A stretch of 22,686 nt of DNA from an uncultured Lachnospiraceae bacterium (GCA_910586605.1 CAJUJR010000049.1:1-22686), one strand, 5' to 3'; numbered from the stretch's first letter, positions 15,139 to 22,686 are shown. Numbers and translations are program-made. The notes: a model not told the origin generated them from the sequence alone.

Positions 15139-15149
15139 TGAATCGTAAC
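15139..15149 (+). repeat. TGAATCGTAAC variant motif upstream of the CdaR-like gene
   Basis: One base differs from TGAATAGTAAC (C for A at position 6). It lies 44 bases before the start of the CdaR-like gene, downstream of an AT-rich stretch holding a weak promoter candidate (TTTACA at 15063-15068 and TAATAT at 15086-15091). The opposite palindrome arm is not convincing here. Confidence 0.3.
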
Positions 15150-15193
15150 TGCGCATATCAGAACAGGAAAAGGAATAATGTTGGAGGGATTAT

Positions 15194-16282
15194 ATGATAT
15201 CAAATCAAGTGTTACAGACTACAATTGATGGTTTAAAAAATATTACACGAGTAGATATCTGCGTTATGGACATTGAAGGGAAAGCGCTTGCAACAACGAT
15301 TAATAATGTAGAAGAGTATGAAGAGGCTGTTATGGCGTTTGTGGATTCTCCGGCAGACAGCCAGGTCCTGCAAGGATATCAGTTTTTTAAAGTATTTGAT
15401 GAGCACCAGTTAGAATATGTCCTGCTTGCAAAAGGAGACAGTGAAGATGTGTATATGGTTGGTAAGTTGGCAGCATTTCAGATAAGGAATTTATTAGTTG
15501 CATATAAAGAGCGTTACGATAAAGATAATTTTATCAAGAATTTACTCTTGGACAACCTGCTGTTGGTAGATATTTATAACCGTGCAAAAAAGCTTCATAT
15601 TGAAACAAATGTAAAACGTATTGTTTTTCTGATTGAAACAGAGAATGAAAAAGATGTCAATGCATTGGAAACGGTAAAAGGACTGTTTGCAGGCAAGAAG
15701 AAGGATTTTATTACACAGGTTGATGAAAAGAATATTATTCTTGTGAAAGAAGTTGCAGACAACGAAGATTATGACGATATGGAGAAGACTGCAAGGGTTA
15801 TCCTGGATATGCTGAATACCGAAGCGATGACAAAGGTGCATGTGGCATATGGTACGATGGTACAGGAAATCAAAGACGTTTCACGCTCGTATAAAGAGGC
15901 AAAGATGGCGCTGGATGTTGGCAAAATCTTTTACAGTGACAGAAATGTAATTGCATATAGCAGCCTTGGGATTGGGCGTTTGATTTACCAGCTGCCGATG
16001 CCGCTCTGTAAAATGTTTATTAAAGAGATATTTGGGCAAAAGTCCCCAGATGATTTTGATGATGAAACAATAGCGACAATTAATAAGTTTTTTGAAAACA
16101 GCCTGAATGTGTCAGAGACGTCACGCCAGCTTTATATCCATCGGAATACGCTGGTTTACCGGCTGGATAAGCTTCAGAAAAGTACAAATCTTGACTTGCG
16201 GGTGTTTGATGATGCAATTACTTTCAAGATTGCATTAATGGTTGTTAAGTATATGAAATACATGGAGAATTTTGAGTATTAG
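15194..16282 (+). CDS. CdaR/PucR-family transcriptional regulator
   Basis: This 362-residue regulator carries a C-terminal PucR/CdaR-type helix-turn-helix at about residues 303-350 (LNVSETSRQLYIHRNTLVYRL core), which is the strongest evidence. The central region (about 140-260) resembles the GGDEF-like domain found in this family. The N-terminal 100 residues are weakly like the sugar-diacid recognition domain, but the ligand is uncertain. Relatives control use of sugar diacids, purines or amino acids. GGAGGG (15184-15189) precedes the start. The neighbouring orphan sugar ATPase gene makes a carbohydrate-related target plausible, but it has its own terminator, so they are not one operon. The HTH call is secure; the regulated pathway is unknown. 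Confidence 0.83.
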   Translation: MISNQVLQTTIDGLKNITRVDICVMDIEGKALATTINNVEEYEEAVMAFVDSPADSQVLQGYQFFKVFDEHQLEYVLLAKGDSEDVYMVGKLAAFQIRNLLVAYKERYDKDNFIKNLLLDNLLLVDIYNRAKKLHIETNVKRIVFLIETENEKDVNALETVKGLFAGKKKDFITQVDEKNIILVKEVADNEDYDDMEKTARVILDMLNTEAMTKVHVAYGTMVQEIKDVSRSYKEAKMALDVGKIFYSDRNVIAYSSLGIGRLIYQLPMPLCKMFIKEIFGQKSPDDFDDETIATINKFFENSLNVSETSRQLYIHRNTLVYRLDKLQKSTNLDLRVFDDAITFKIALMVVKYMKYMENFEY

Positions 16283-16289
16283 TTTGATA

Positions 16290-16314
16290 GGGCACCAGCA
16301 AAGGCGGTGCCCTT
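16290..16314 (+). terminator. Weak hairpin after the CdaR-like gene
   Basis: A seven-base-pair GGGCACC/GGTGCCC stem with a nine-base loop sits eight bases after the stop codon. Only two T follow, so it may be a weak terminator or an mRNA-stabilising hairpin upstream of ftsE. Confidence 0.45.
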
Positions 16315-16380
16315 CAGTATGTCAGGGCGTAACAGGGAATATTTTAGTAAAAGTTATTGATATGCCTTAGAGGAGGAAAC

Positions 16381-17079
16381 ATGGGAAACAGGGAATTACT
16401 GATTCAGATGGAACATGTTAGGGTGGCATATCCGTCTGGGATGGAGGCATTAAAGAGCGTAAACATATCTGTAGAAAAGGGAGAGTTTCTCTTTGTTGTG
16501 GGAAGCAGCGGTTCAGGGAAATCTACGCTGATTAAAACATTACTTGGGGAAGTGGGGGTGTCTTCTGGGCAGATACTGGTGGCAGGCAGGGAGTTAAGCA
16601 GGCTGAAAAAGAAAGAACTGCCACATTACCGAAGAATGCTTGGGGTTGTTTTTCAGGAGTTCCGTTTGTTGGAGGACCGCAATATTTTTGAAAATGTTGC
16701 ACTGTCACAGAGAATAATTGGCGTTAGCCATGACAGGATTAAGAGAAATGTTTCTTTGATGCTTGAAATGGTAGGGCTGGGAGATAAGCGCAGGGCATAT
16801 CCTAAGGAGTTGTCTGGCGGGGAGCAGCAGAGGGTGGCGATTGCACGCGCAATGGTAAACCGTCCGGCTATTCTTCTGGCAGATGAGCCGACAGGAAATC
16901 TAGACCCCAAAAATTCATGGGAGATTATGGATTTGCTGGAGGAGATGAACCAGCTTGGTACTACAGTTGTAGTGGTGACTCACAATAATGAAATCGTAAA
17001 TCAGATGAAAAAGCGTGTGGTGACCCTGAGCCAGGGAGTTGTTACAAATGATATACCACAGGGAGGTTATGTACAGTGA
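16381..17079 (+). CDS. ftsE: Cell division ATP-binding protein FtsE
   Basis: This 232-residue ATPase pairs with FtsX on the inner membrane face and couples ATP hydrolysis to activation of peptidoglycan hydrolases during division or elongation. The motifs are Walker A GSSGSGKST (41-49), VFQEFRLLEDRNIFENVA (90-107, a hallmark of FtsE), signature LSGGEQQRVAIARA (144-157), Walker B ILLADEP (164-170) and H201. ATG 16381 has AGGAGGA just upstream; the open frame reaches back to 16357, but that part looks like leader. The stop overlaps the ftsX GTG start. It is the first gene of an apparent five-gene unit. Confidence 0.95.
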   Translation: MGNRELLIQMEHVRVAYPSGMEALKSVNISVEKGEFLFVVGSSGSGKSTLIKTLLGEVGVSSGQILVAGRELSRLKKKELPHYRRMLGVVFQEFRLLEDRNIFENVALSQRIIGVSHDRIKRNVSLMLEMVGLGDKRRAYPKELSGGEQQRVAIARAMVNRPAILLADEPTGNLDPKNSWEIMDLLEEMNQLGTTVVVVTHNNEIVNQMKKRVVTLSQGVVTNDIPQGGYVQ

Positions 17080-17978
17080 AAACATTTGGTTATGGCTTAA
17101 AGCAGGGGATTAAGAATATAGTGCAGAACCGGCTGTTTTCCCTGGCAGCGGTTGGCACAATTGCGACATGCCTGTTTTTGCTGGGGATTTTTTATGCATT
17201 GATTAGTAATTTCCAGAATATGGTGTATAATGCAGAAAGCACAGTAGGTATTACTGTTTTTTTTGACGAGGGCATTTCAAAAGAACAAATTGATTTAATT
17301 AAAGGTGAAGTTGAGGCATGTAAGACAGTAGAAAGGGTAGTTTACATATCGGCAGAGGAGGCATGGGAGAAATTCCAGAAGGAAATGTATTCGGGGAAGG
17401 GTAATATTAAAGAGACTTTCCAGGGGGATAACCCGTTAAAAAATTCTGCGTCGCTTGAAGTTTATTTAAGTGATGTATCTAATCAGGAGAGTATAGTAAA
17501 TCTGATCCAAAAGATGGAGGGGGTCCGCAAAGTGAACAGTTCTAACAGCATTGCGGATGGTTTGACCAGTTTTAATACATTGGTGACCTATATTTCTGCT
17601 ACGATTATAATTTTACTGTTGATGGTTTCCGTTTTTTTAATTAGTACTGCAGTGGCAACAGGCATCCGTGTGCGTAAAGATGAAATTTCCATTATGAAAT
17701 ATATTGGTGCAACAGAGTTATTTATTAAGCTTCCATTTATTGTGGAGGGAGTTGTAATAGGGATAGTGGGTGCGGCGCTTCCTTTGGCGCTGCTCTGGCT
17801 GATTTATGAAAGGGTGGTTGGTTTTATTTTGGAACATTTTTCTGTGTTGTCCCAATGGCTTACTTTTGTTGATGTAGCTGAGGAATTTCGTACATTGATA
17901 CCGCTTTCTTTCTTGGTAGGGATTGGGATTGGTTTTACAGGCAGTGTAATGTCAGTGCGTAAGCATCTGAAGGCATAA
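17076..17978 (+). CDS. ftsX: Cell division protein FtsX
   Basis: This 300-residue membrane protein has the FtsX layout: an amphipathic start (GYGLKQGIKNIVQNRLFS), a first membrane helix at 22-44, an external domain of about 125 residues, then helices at about 172-195, 221-243 and 274-294. The conserved loop KDEISIMKYIGAT (201-213) follows the second helix and probably contacts FtsE. The external domain is expected to bind the hydrolase encoded next. The GTG start (17076) overlaps the ftsE stop and has GGGAGG (17061-17066) upstream, so translation is coupled. Confidence 0.95.
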   Translation: MKTFGYGLKQGIKNIVQNRLFSLAAVGTIATCLFLLGIFYALISNFQNMVYNAESTVGITVFFDEGISKEQIDLIKGEVEACKTVERVVYISAEEAWEKFQKEMYSGKGNIKETFQGDNPLKNSASLEVYLSDVSNQESIVNLIQKMEGVRKVNSSNSIADGLTSFNTLVTYISATIIILLLMVSVFLISTAVATGIRVRKDEISIMKYIGATELFIKLPFIVEGVVIGIVGAALPLALLWLIYERVVGFILEHFSVLSQWLTFVDVAEEFRTLIPLSFLVGIGIGFTGSVMSVRKHLKA

Positions 17979-18004
17979 TGGCATGAAGAAGGGGAGGAAA
18001 TCAG

Positions 18005-19267
18005 ATGAAGAAAAAGGTTGGCATTATAGTTGGGATATGGGTTGCCGGGGCTGTTTTAGCTGGGAATATGGGGCGGCTGTTTCCTGGGAGGCAGGAACAG
18101 AAGACTATTACAGTGCAGGCGGCTTATTCAGATGATATTCAGGAGGATATAGACGAGGCCAGCCAGGAGATTAAAGAGGCACAAGAGGAAAAAAAGCAGC
18201 TTGAAAAAGATATTGAGGCGATTGAAGAAAAGAAAAGTGATGTACTAGAATATGTGGAGCTTTTAGATGGTAAGCTGACAGAACTTATGGGCAGGATTCA
18301 GAGGAATAAAGCCGATATTACAGCAGCAAAAAAGAAAGTCCAGGCGCTGCGGCAGGAAAAAGAGCAGGCAGAGGCCGACCGGGAAAAACAGTATGATATT
18401 ATGGCAGAGCGCATAAAATATATGTATGAAAATGGCAGCAGTGGGTATTTGGAGCTGTTATTTGGGGCAGAGAGCCTGTCAGAACTTTTTAACAGGGCAG
18501 AGTATGTCGGCTGCGTGACGGAGTATGATAATAACATTGTCCTGTCTTACCAGAAGGTGTGCAATAAACTGGAAAAAACAAAGAAGAAGTTAGAGGATAA
18601 CCTTCAAGAATTGGAAGGATTACGGGAAAATCTGAAAGTAGAGGAAGATTCTGTCCGGCTAATGATGGATAAAAAAACAGTGGAACTAAATAAATACAAA
18701 GTGTTGATTCAGAAAAAAAACAAAGAAGCTAAGAAACAGGAAGATATCTTACAAAAGCATGAGGAAGAATTGGAACGGCTTTTAGAAGAGCAGCGGAGAA
18801 GGGCAGAACAGGAAGCAAGGGAAAGGACAGAACGTGAAAAAAGGGATAGCAGCTCTCCTGGACAGGCGAAACAGGGGTATCGGTGGCCTTTGCCGGTGTC
18901 GGGCACGATCACTTCTTATTTTGGTTACAGAAATGCACCAACAGCCGGGGCAAGTACTTACCATAAAGGGATTGACATTTCTGTACCGATTGGGACATCT
19001 GTGCTGGCAGCCAAGTCTGGCATTGTTGTAACAGCATCTTATTCGGCATCTGCCGGAAATTATATTGCACTGTACCATGGGGATGGGGTATATTCCTATT
19101 ATATGCATTGCTCCAGCCTGGTTGCTGGTGTTGGGGAAGAGGTTTCGGCAGGGCAGAAGGTTGCTTTATCAGGAAATACTGGAATTTCAACGGGACCACA
19201 TCTTCATTTTGCAATTTATGCAAATGGCGCATATGTAAATCCTTTGGATTATGTATCACAGCCATAA
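18005..19267 (+). CDS. Secreted coiled-coil M23 peptidase (CwlO/PcsB/EnvC-like)
   Basis: This 420-residue exported protein has an N-terminal signal or anchor segment (about residues 4-20). Two long coiled-coil stretches follow (about 43-128 and 185-280), separated by YLELLFGAESLSELFNRAEYV (149-169), a motif typical of the FtsX-binding coiled coils of CwlO/PcsB-like proteins. The C-terminal LytM/M23 domain (292-418) has the zinc ligands H320 and D324 (HKGID) and H401 in HLH (399-401), plus H368 in MHCSS. M23 enzymes cut peptide cross-links of peptidoglycan. The full ligand set implies an active hydrolase rather than an inactive EnvC-type activator. It lies 26 bases after ftsX with GGGGAGGA before the start, consistent with activation by FtsEX. 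Confidence 0.92.
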   Translation: MKKKVGIIVGIWVAGAVLAGNMGRLFPGRQEQKTITVQAAYSDDIQEDIDEASQEIKEAQEEKKQLEKDIEAIEEKKSDVLEYVELLDGKLTELMGRIQRNKADITAAKKKVQALRQEKEQAEADREKQYDIMAERIKYMYENGSSGYLELLFGAESLSELFNRAEYVGCVTEYDNNIVLSYQKVCNKLEKTKKKLEDNLQELEGLRENLKVEEDSVRLMMDKKTVELNKYKVLIQKKNKEAKKQEDILQKHEEELERLLEEQRRRAEQEARERTEREKRDSSSPGQAKQGYRWPLPVSGTITSYFGYRNAPTAGASTYHKGIDISVPIGTSVLAAKSGIVVTASYSASAGNYIALYHGDGVYSYYMHCSSLVAGVGEEVSAGQKVALSGNTGISTGPHLHFAIYANGAYVNPLDYVSQP

Positions 19268-19299
19268 TAATTCTTTATTGTGACAGAAAGGAGTTATAA

Positions 19300-20514
19300 A
19301 TGAAAGACAGGGAATTTGGTAATGGTTTTTTGTGTGGCATATTGGGTGCTTTAGGAGTGCTTATTGTCCTTATCTTGGGACTGGAACTGGCTGGCGTGCT
19401 TGATTTAGGCAGTGTTGTGCTGGGGGCTCCGGGGAAACGTACGGCGATGGAGAGGAAAATCAGAAGGAAGGTCGACGTCCTGGAGTCATATATTGATACC
19501 TATTTTTTGGATGAGATAGATGAAGAAATGATGGCGGAAGCCGTTTATAAAGGTGTGGTTAATGGCCTGGGGGATGCCTATGCGGCATATTATACGGCAG
19601 ATGAATATAAGCAGATACAGGAAAAAACGGAAGGGATTTACTGTGGGATCGGCACATATATTTCGGCTGACAATGAGAATGGCATTGTAACAATTATTAA
19701 GCCGATGAAAAACAGCCCTGCGGAAAAGGCAGGGGTTTTGGCAGGAGATATTCTTTATGCGATAGATGGGGAAGAAGTGTCCAATATGGAGATTTCACAG
19801 GTGCAGGCGTTGATTAAAGGGGAAAAAGGCTCTAAGGTAGAACTTACACTGATTCGTCAGCAAGGAGAGGTAAAGGTTACAGTAACCCGGGATGAGATTG
19901 TTGAGGATACTGTAGCCAGCCAGATGTTAGATGGTAAAATCGGGTATATCCAGGTAACTTCCTTTGAACAGGTGACTTCAGAACAGTTCCGTGATGCTGT
20001 GGATAAGCTGGAGGCAAAGGGGGAAGAGGGGCTGATTATTGATTTACGTGATAATGGTGGCGGCCTTTTAGATACTGCAGTTGACATGCTTGACCGTCTG
20101 CTCCCGGAGGGGCTTGTGGTATACAGCATGGATAAAGGTGGGAATAAGCAGGAGTATAATGCTAAAGACCCTGACAAATTTGATAAGCCTCTTGTGGTTT
20201 TGGTAAATGGTAAATCAGCAAGCGCCTCTGAAGTATTTAGCGGTGCGCTCCAGGACAAAAAGGCAGGCAAGCTGCTCGGGACAAAAACATTTGGAAAAGG
20301 GATTGTGCAGGGGATTTTTGCTTTGCAAGACGGTTCTGCTGTAAAGATGACAACGTCAAAATATTATACGCCAAATGGAAGGAATATCCATGGGAAGGGG
20401 TTGACTCCAGATATAGAGGTGGAGCTTTCAGAAAAACCGGAGAAACTTCCAGTTAGTGGGAAAAGAGTAGATAACCAAATAAAAGCGGCATATGATTACT
20501 TGACAGAAGGTTAA
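19300..20514 (+). CDS. S41 C-terminal processing peptidase (CtpA/CtpB type)
   Basis: This 404-residue serine protease has one N-terminal membrane segment (about 11-35), a PDZ domain (about 110-195, with AGDILYAIDGEEV) and an S41 catalytic core. The Ser-Lys dyad is S308 in NGKSASASE and K333 in FGKGIVQG; the 25-residue spacing matches Prc and D1P, and Q337 is also in place. DLRDNGGG (248-255) is the conserved S41 strand. It should face outside the membrane and trim envelope proteins. Its place directly after the M23 hydrolase suggests control of that hydrolase or its partners, as Prc-type proteases do elsewhere; this link is inference. AAAGGAG (19287-19293) precedes the start. Confidence 0.93.
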   Translation: MKDREFGNGFLCGILGALGVLIVLILGLELAGVLDLGSVVLGAPGKRTAMERKIRRKVDVLESYIDTYFLDEIDEEMMAEAVYKGVVNGLGDAYAAYYTADEYKQIQEKTEGIYCGIGTYISADNENGIVTIIKPMKNSPAEKAGVLAGDILYAIDGEEVSNMEISQVQALIKGEKGSKVELTLIRQQGEVKVTVTRDEIVEDTVASQMLDGKIGYIQVTSFEQVTSEQFRDAVDKLEAKGEEGLIIDLRDNGGGLLDTAVDMLDRLLPEGLVVYSMDKGGNKQEYNAKDPDKFDKPLVVLVNGKSASASEVFSGALQDKKAGKLLGTKTFGKGIVQGIFALQDGSAVKMTTSKYYTPNGRNIHGKGLTPDIEVELSEKPEKLPVSGKRVDNQIKAAYDYLTEG

Positions 20515-20531
20515 TTTTAGTGGAGGATAAA

Positions 20532-21146
20532 ATGAGGGATTTACAAAAGCAGTTATGCACGTTTTTCTTGGCTGTATTGGCAGGCGGGGCGATTGGGATT
20601 GGAGGCTGTGTTTACCTTTCATTGGAAAATAAGGTGGCTGGCGCGCTGATGTTTACTGTGGGGCTGTATGCAATCTGTGTGCAGGGGCTGAATCTGTATA
20701 CCGGGAAGGTAGGGTATCTTGTAAACCGCCATCTGGGATATTGCCTGGATTTAGCTGTTATCTGGGCTGGCAATCTGGCAGGGACATTTTTGGCTGCTGT
20801 CGGATTGCAGTCTGCCCGGATTTCTTCAATATCTGAAAAGGCGGCGGCGATGTGTGAGATAAAGTTAAATGATAATTACCTAAGTTTATTTTTACTTGGG
20901 ATATTTTGTGGTTTCCTGATGTTTGTAGCAGTAGATGGATATCAGTTATCAAAAAATCCTATCATTCTGTTTATGGGGGTAGCTGCGTTTATCTTGTGTG
21001 GTTTTGAACATTGTATTGCAGATATGTTTTATTTTTCTATGGCACAGATGTGGTCAGGGAAAGCATTTCTTTGCGTTTTAATAATAACGCTGGGAAACTC
21101 TGTGGGTGGGATTTTAATTCCTTTGGCAAAAAAACTACAGGGATAA
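20532..21146 (+). CDS. Formate/nitrite transporter (FNT) family channel, short form
   Basis: This 204-residue membrane protein has six predicted helices (about 10-32, 36-56, 72-92, 117-137, 143-165, 177-199), the FNT fold. GGAIGIGG (18-25), NLYTGK (54-59), NLAGT (81-85), and GFEHCIADMFY (157-167) with the central H160 are FNT signatures. It would form a pentamer carrying small monovalent anions such as formate, nitrite, lactate or hydrosulfide. FocA/NirC proteins are about 260-285 residues; this one keeps all helices but has short loops and tails. ATG 20532 has GGAGG upstream, while GTG 20520 is in frame but coincides with that site. It lies 17 bases after the protease gene and looks co-transcribed. 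Formate export would fit a fermentative clostridium, but the substrate is not proven. Confidence 0.88.
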   Translation: MRDLQKQLCTFFLAVLAGGAIGIGGCVYLSLENKVAGALMFTVGLYAICVQGLNLYTGKVGYLVNRHLGYCLDLAVIWAGNLAGTFLAAVGLQSARISSISEKAAAMCEIKLNDNYLSLFLLGIFCGFLMFVAVDGYQLSKNPIILFMGVAAFILCGFEHCIADMFYFSMAQMWSGKAFLCVLIITLGNSVGGILIPLAKKLQG

Positions 21147-21174
21147 AAAAGCGCCACTTATGTGGTGCTTTTTT
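21145..21174. terminator. Bidirectional terminator between FNT and DeoR genes
   Basis: A 13-base-pair stem (21145-21157 with 21162-21174, one G-T pair) with a four-base loop is flanked by A6 and T6. It can end transcription from either strand and lies between convergent genes; its left edge overlaps the FNT stop. Confidence 0.88.
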
Positions 21175-21211
21175 ATTATAGGAAATGATGCTGAAACATA
21201 GTGGTTACCAT

Positions 21212-21240
21212 GCGCACCGGCGCAGGCGGCGCGCTTTTTT
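21212..21240 (+). terminator. Second GC-rich plus-strand terminator
   Basis: GCGC-A-CCG (21212-21219) pairs with CGG-C-GCGC (21227-21234) with one mismatch and a seven-base loop, followed by six T (21235-21240). It would catch read-through past the first terminator. The T run overlaps the stop codon of the minus-strand DeoR gene. Confidence 0.6.
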
Positions 21241-21985
21241 AGCTTGCAACAATAATGTTACAGCAGTTCCTGTAGTTTTTTGGAGGCTTTGTTTCTGTTA
21301 TAATCTGCGCGTCCTCCAATTTGGCAAAGCTGATAGCAGTAATTTCACCAAATTTTGCCACATCTGCCAAGACATATTTTTTATGGCAGTGTTCCAGGGC
21401 TGTTTGTTTGATAAGGGATTCATTGCTGTCTGGCGTGGTATAGCCGTACCGTCTGCTAACTCCATTCGTCCCCAAAAAACCTTTTGTAAAATGGTATTTC
21501 TGGAGGCTTAAGACTGCCTGGCTTCCTACAATGGCTTCGGTTGTGCCTTTGAGTTCCCCGCCAATTAATAGGACTTTGAAACCTTCAATCGCCAGCCTTT
21601 TTGCATGGTCCACTGCATTTGTTACGAAAGTGACATTTTTTTCTGTTAGATATTCAATCATATAGCCTGTAGTTGTTCCGGCATCCAGGTAAATAAAATC
21701 ATCCTTTTTTATTAATTGGGCTGCATACCTGGCAATTTGCCGTTTTTCTGCCTGTTTTACTTCCTGCTTCTGGGCAACAGAAAGTTCTGTTACGGTATAG
21801 GCATTTTCAATTGATACTGCGCCGCCAAAAACCTTGCTTAATTTCCCAGCCTTATCCAACGTTGTCAAATCCCTGCGGATTGTGGAATCAGAGCCTCCAG
21901 TCATTTCCTTGATTTCTGTTACCGAAATGCTGTTTTTTTCTTTTAGCATCTGCAAAATGATTTCATGGCGTTTTTCTGTCAACAT
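21239..21985 (-). CDS. DeoR-family transcriptional regulator
   Basis: This 248-residue sugar-responsive repressor has an N-terminal DeoR helix-turn-helix (about 18-56; ISVTEIKEMTGGSDSTIRRDL then GGAV) and a C-terminal ribose-5-phosphate-isomerase-like effector domain. YLDAGTTTGYM (99-109), VTNAV (121-125) and GGELKG (142-147) are the phosphosugar-binding segments. Such proteins usually sense a phosphorylated sugar, for example fructose-1-phosphate in FruR. It starts 14 bases after the ptsI stop, with GGGAAGGA upstream, so it is probably the last gene of a ptsI-containing operon and may regulate that operon or a fructose-type PTS. Target and effector are inferred only. Confidence 0.9.
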   Translation of the reverse strand: MLTEKRHEIILQMLKEKNSISVTEIKEMTGGSDSTIRRDLTTLDKAGKLSKVFGGAVSIENAYTVTELSVAQKQEVKQAEKRQIARYAAQLIKKDDFIYLDAGTTTGYMIEYLTEKNVTFVTNAVDHAKRLAIEGFKVLLIGGELKGTTEAIVGSQAVLSLQKYHFTKGFLGTNGVSRRYGYTTPDSNESLIKQTALEHCHKKYVLADVAKFGEITAISFAKLEDAQIITETKPPKNYRNCCNIIVAS

Positions 21986-21999
21986 AGTATTCCTTCCCT

Positions 22000-22686
22000 C
22001 TATTTTTTGAGTTCTTCTACGTTTGTTTCCAGAATGATTTTGCGGATTGGAAGGATTCTTCCTGGGGAAACAGAGAGTTCATCAATTCCCATAGCAAGAA
22101 ATTCCTGCGTTAAATCTAAATCTGCGCCAAGCTCTCCGCAGATGCCAGCCCAAATGCCTTCCTTGTGTGCATTTTCAATAACCATGCGTATCATAGAGAG
22201 GACTGCCGGGTGATGTGCGTCATAGAAGTCGTCCAGTTTAGTATTCTGGCGGTCGATTGCCAGAGTATATTGTGTCAGATCGTTTGTCCCGATACTGAAA
22301 AATTCAACCTCTTTAGCAAGTTCCCGGCTTATCATTACGGCAGCAGGCGTTTCAATCATAATACCTTGTGATGGGCTGCCAAAGGCTATGTTTTGTTCTG
22401 TCAGTTCTTTTTTTACCTCTTCCACAATTTCTTTGATTTTCTTTACTTCCCATACGCTGGTTATCATAGGGTACATAATTGCCAGGTTTCCATATGCGCT
22501 GGCGCGGAATAGGGCGCGGAGCTGTGTTTTAAAAACTTCTGGGCGATCCAGGCAGATGCGGATGGCGCGGTAACCCATCGCAGGATTATCTTCCTTTTCA
22601 ATCTGGAAATAATCGCATTGTTTATCAGCGCCAATATCCAGGGTACGGATAATTACCTGTTTTCCGGCCATTGTTTCTGCTACTGT
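22000..22686 (-). CDS. ptsI: Phosphoenolpyruvate-protein phosphotransferase (PTS enzyme I), C-terminal part
   Basis: This is the C-terminal 228 residues of enzyme I, which moves phosphate from PEP to HPr at the start of every PTS sugar uptake chain. The PEP-binding barrel is present: VIIRTLDIGADK, NPAMGYRAIR, GIMIETPAAV (Mg-binding Glu), FFSIGTNDLTQYTLAIDR (Asn-Asp and Arg) and the catalytic Cys in GICGELG. The gene runs off the right edge, so the N-terminal domain with the phosphorylated His is not visible; the frame is open to 22686 (TVAET before MAGKQ), so the ATG at 22671 is internal. It is followed closely by the DeoR regulator. The identification is firm. Confidence 0.95.
   Translation of the reverse strand, partial: TVAETMAGKQVIIRTLDIGADKQCDYFQIEKEDNPAMGYRAIRICLDRPEVFKTQLRALFRASAYGNLAIMYPMITSVWEVKKIKEIVEEVKKELTEQNIAFGSPSQGIMIETPAAVMISRELAKEVEFFSIGTNDLTQYTLAIDRQNTKLDDFYDAHHPAVLSMIRMVIENAHKEGIWAGICGELGADLDLTQEFLAMGIDELSVSPGRILPIRKIILETNVEELKK

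Noticed and set aside
1..22686. CRISPR array, prophage, insertion sequence or conjugative element
   Set aside because: No regularly spaced direct repeats, transposase, integrase, relaxase or phage structural genes are present.

Overview
The window looks like a chromosomal segment of a Gram-positive anaerobe of the class Clostridia, most likely a gut Lachnospiraceae. The basis is the large Gram-positive type of SRP RNA, FtsEX followed by a CwlO/PcsB-like M23 hydrolase and an S41 protease, a stand-alone MsmX/UgpC-type ATPase, moderately AT-rich DNA, and strong AGGAGG-type ribosome binding sites. The genus cannot be fixed from the sequence alone. No rRNA, tRNA, CRISPR array, transposase or integrase was seen.

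Region 1 (1-7025, + strand) is a sensing and export block. It holds an FtsX-type ABC permease whose N-terminus is missing or disrupted, its ATPase, and an OmpR-type regulator with its histidine kinase. A second regulator/kinase pair follows that closely resembles VanR/VanS of vancomycin-resistance clusters, but no vanH, vanA/B or vanX gene is in view. The ABC genes, regulator and first kinase are tightly packed or overlapping.

Region 2 (7026-10638) starts with a consensus sigma-A promoter driving the large SRP RNA (about 7106-7373). Immediately downstream is a 772-residue protein with an N-terminal cyclic-nucleotide-binding-like domain. It converges with a minus-strand FabG-like short-chain dehydrogenase. 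The terminator of the first gene lies inside the 3' coding end of the second.

Region 3 (10639-13650, + strand) is envelope-related: a membrane-anchored protein with a degenerate LCP region and a LytR_C domain, a degenerate WecG/TagA/CpsF-fold protein, then a YitT-family membrane protein after a terminator.

Region 4 (13651-16312) has an orphan multi-sugar ABC ATPase (MsmX/UgpC type), which probably energises several sugar importers encoded elsewhere, and a CdaR/PucR-type regulator. Each is followed by a hairpin.

Region 5 (16381-21174, + strand) is one apparent transcription unit, ftsE-ftsX-M23 hydrolase-S41 protease-FNT channel. It links division-associated control of peptidoglycan hydrolysis to a processing protease and ends in a formate/nitrite-type channel gene. 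A bidirectional terminator separates it from a convergent minus-strand pair, ptsI (cut by the right edge) then a DeoR-type regulator.

A short motif, TGAATAGTAAC, recurs on the + strand. Two copies sit in imperfect GTTAC...GTAAC palindromes, one of them on the damaged N-terminus of the permease. I see no clearly new multi-gene system. The leads most worth checking are the tandem two-component block with orphan VanRS, the degenerate LCP/TagA pair, the SRP-linked cyclic-nucleotide-domain protein and the palindrome family.
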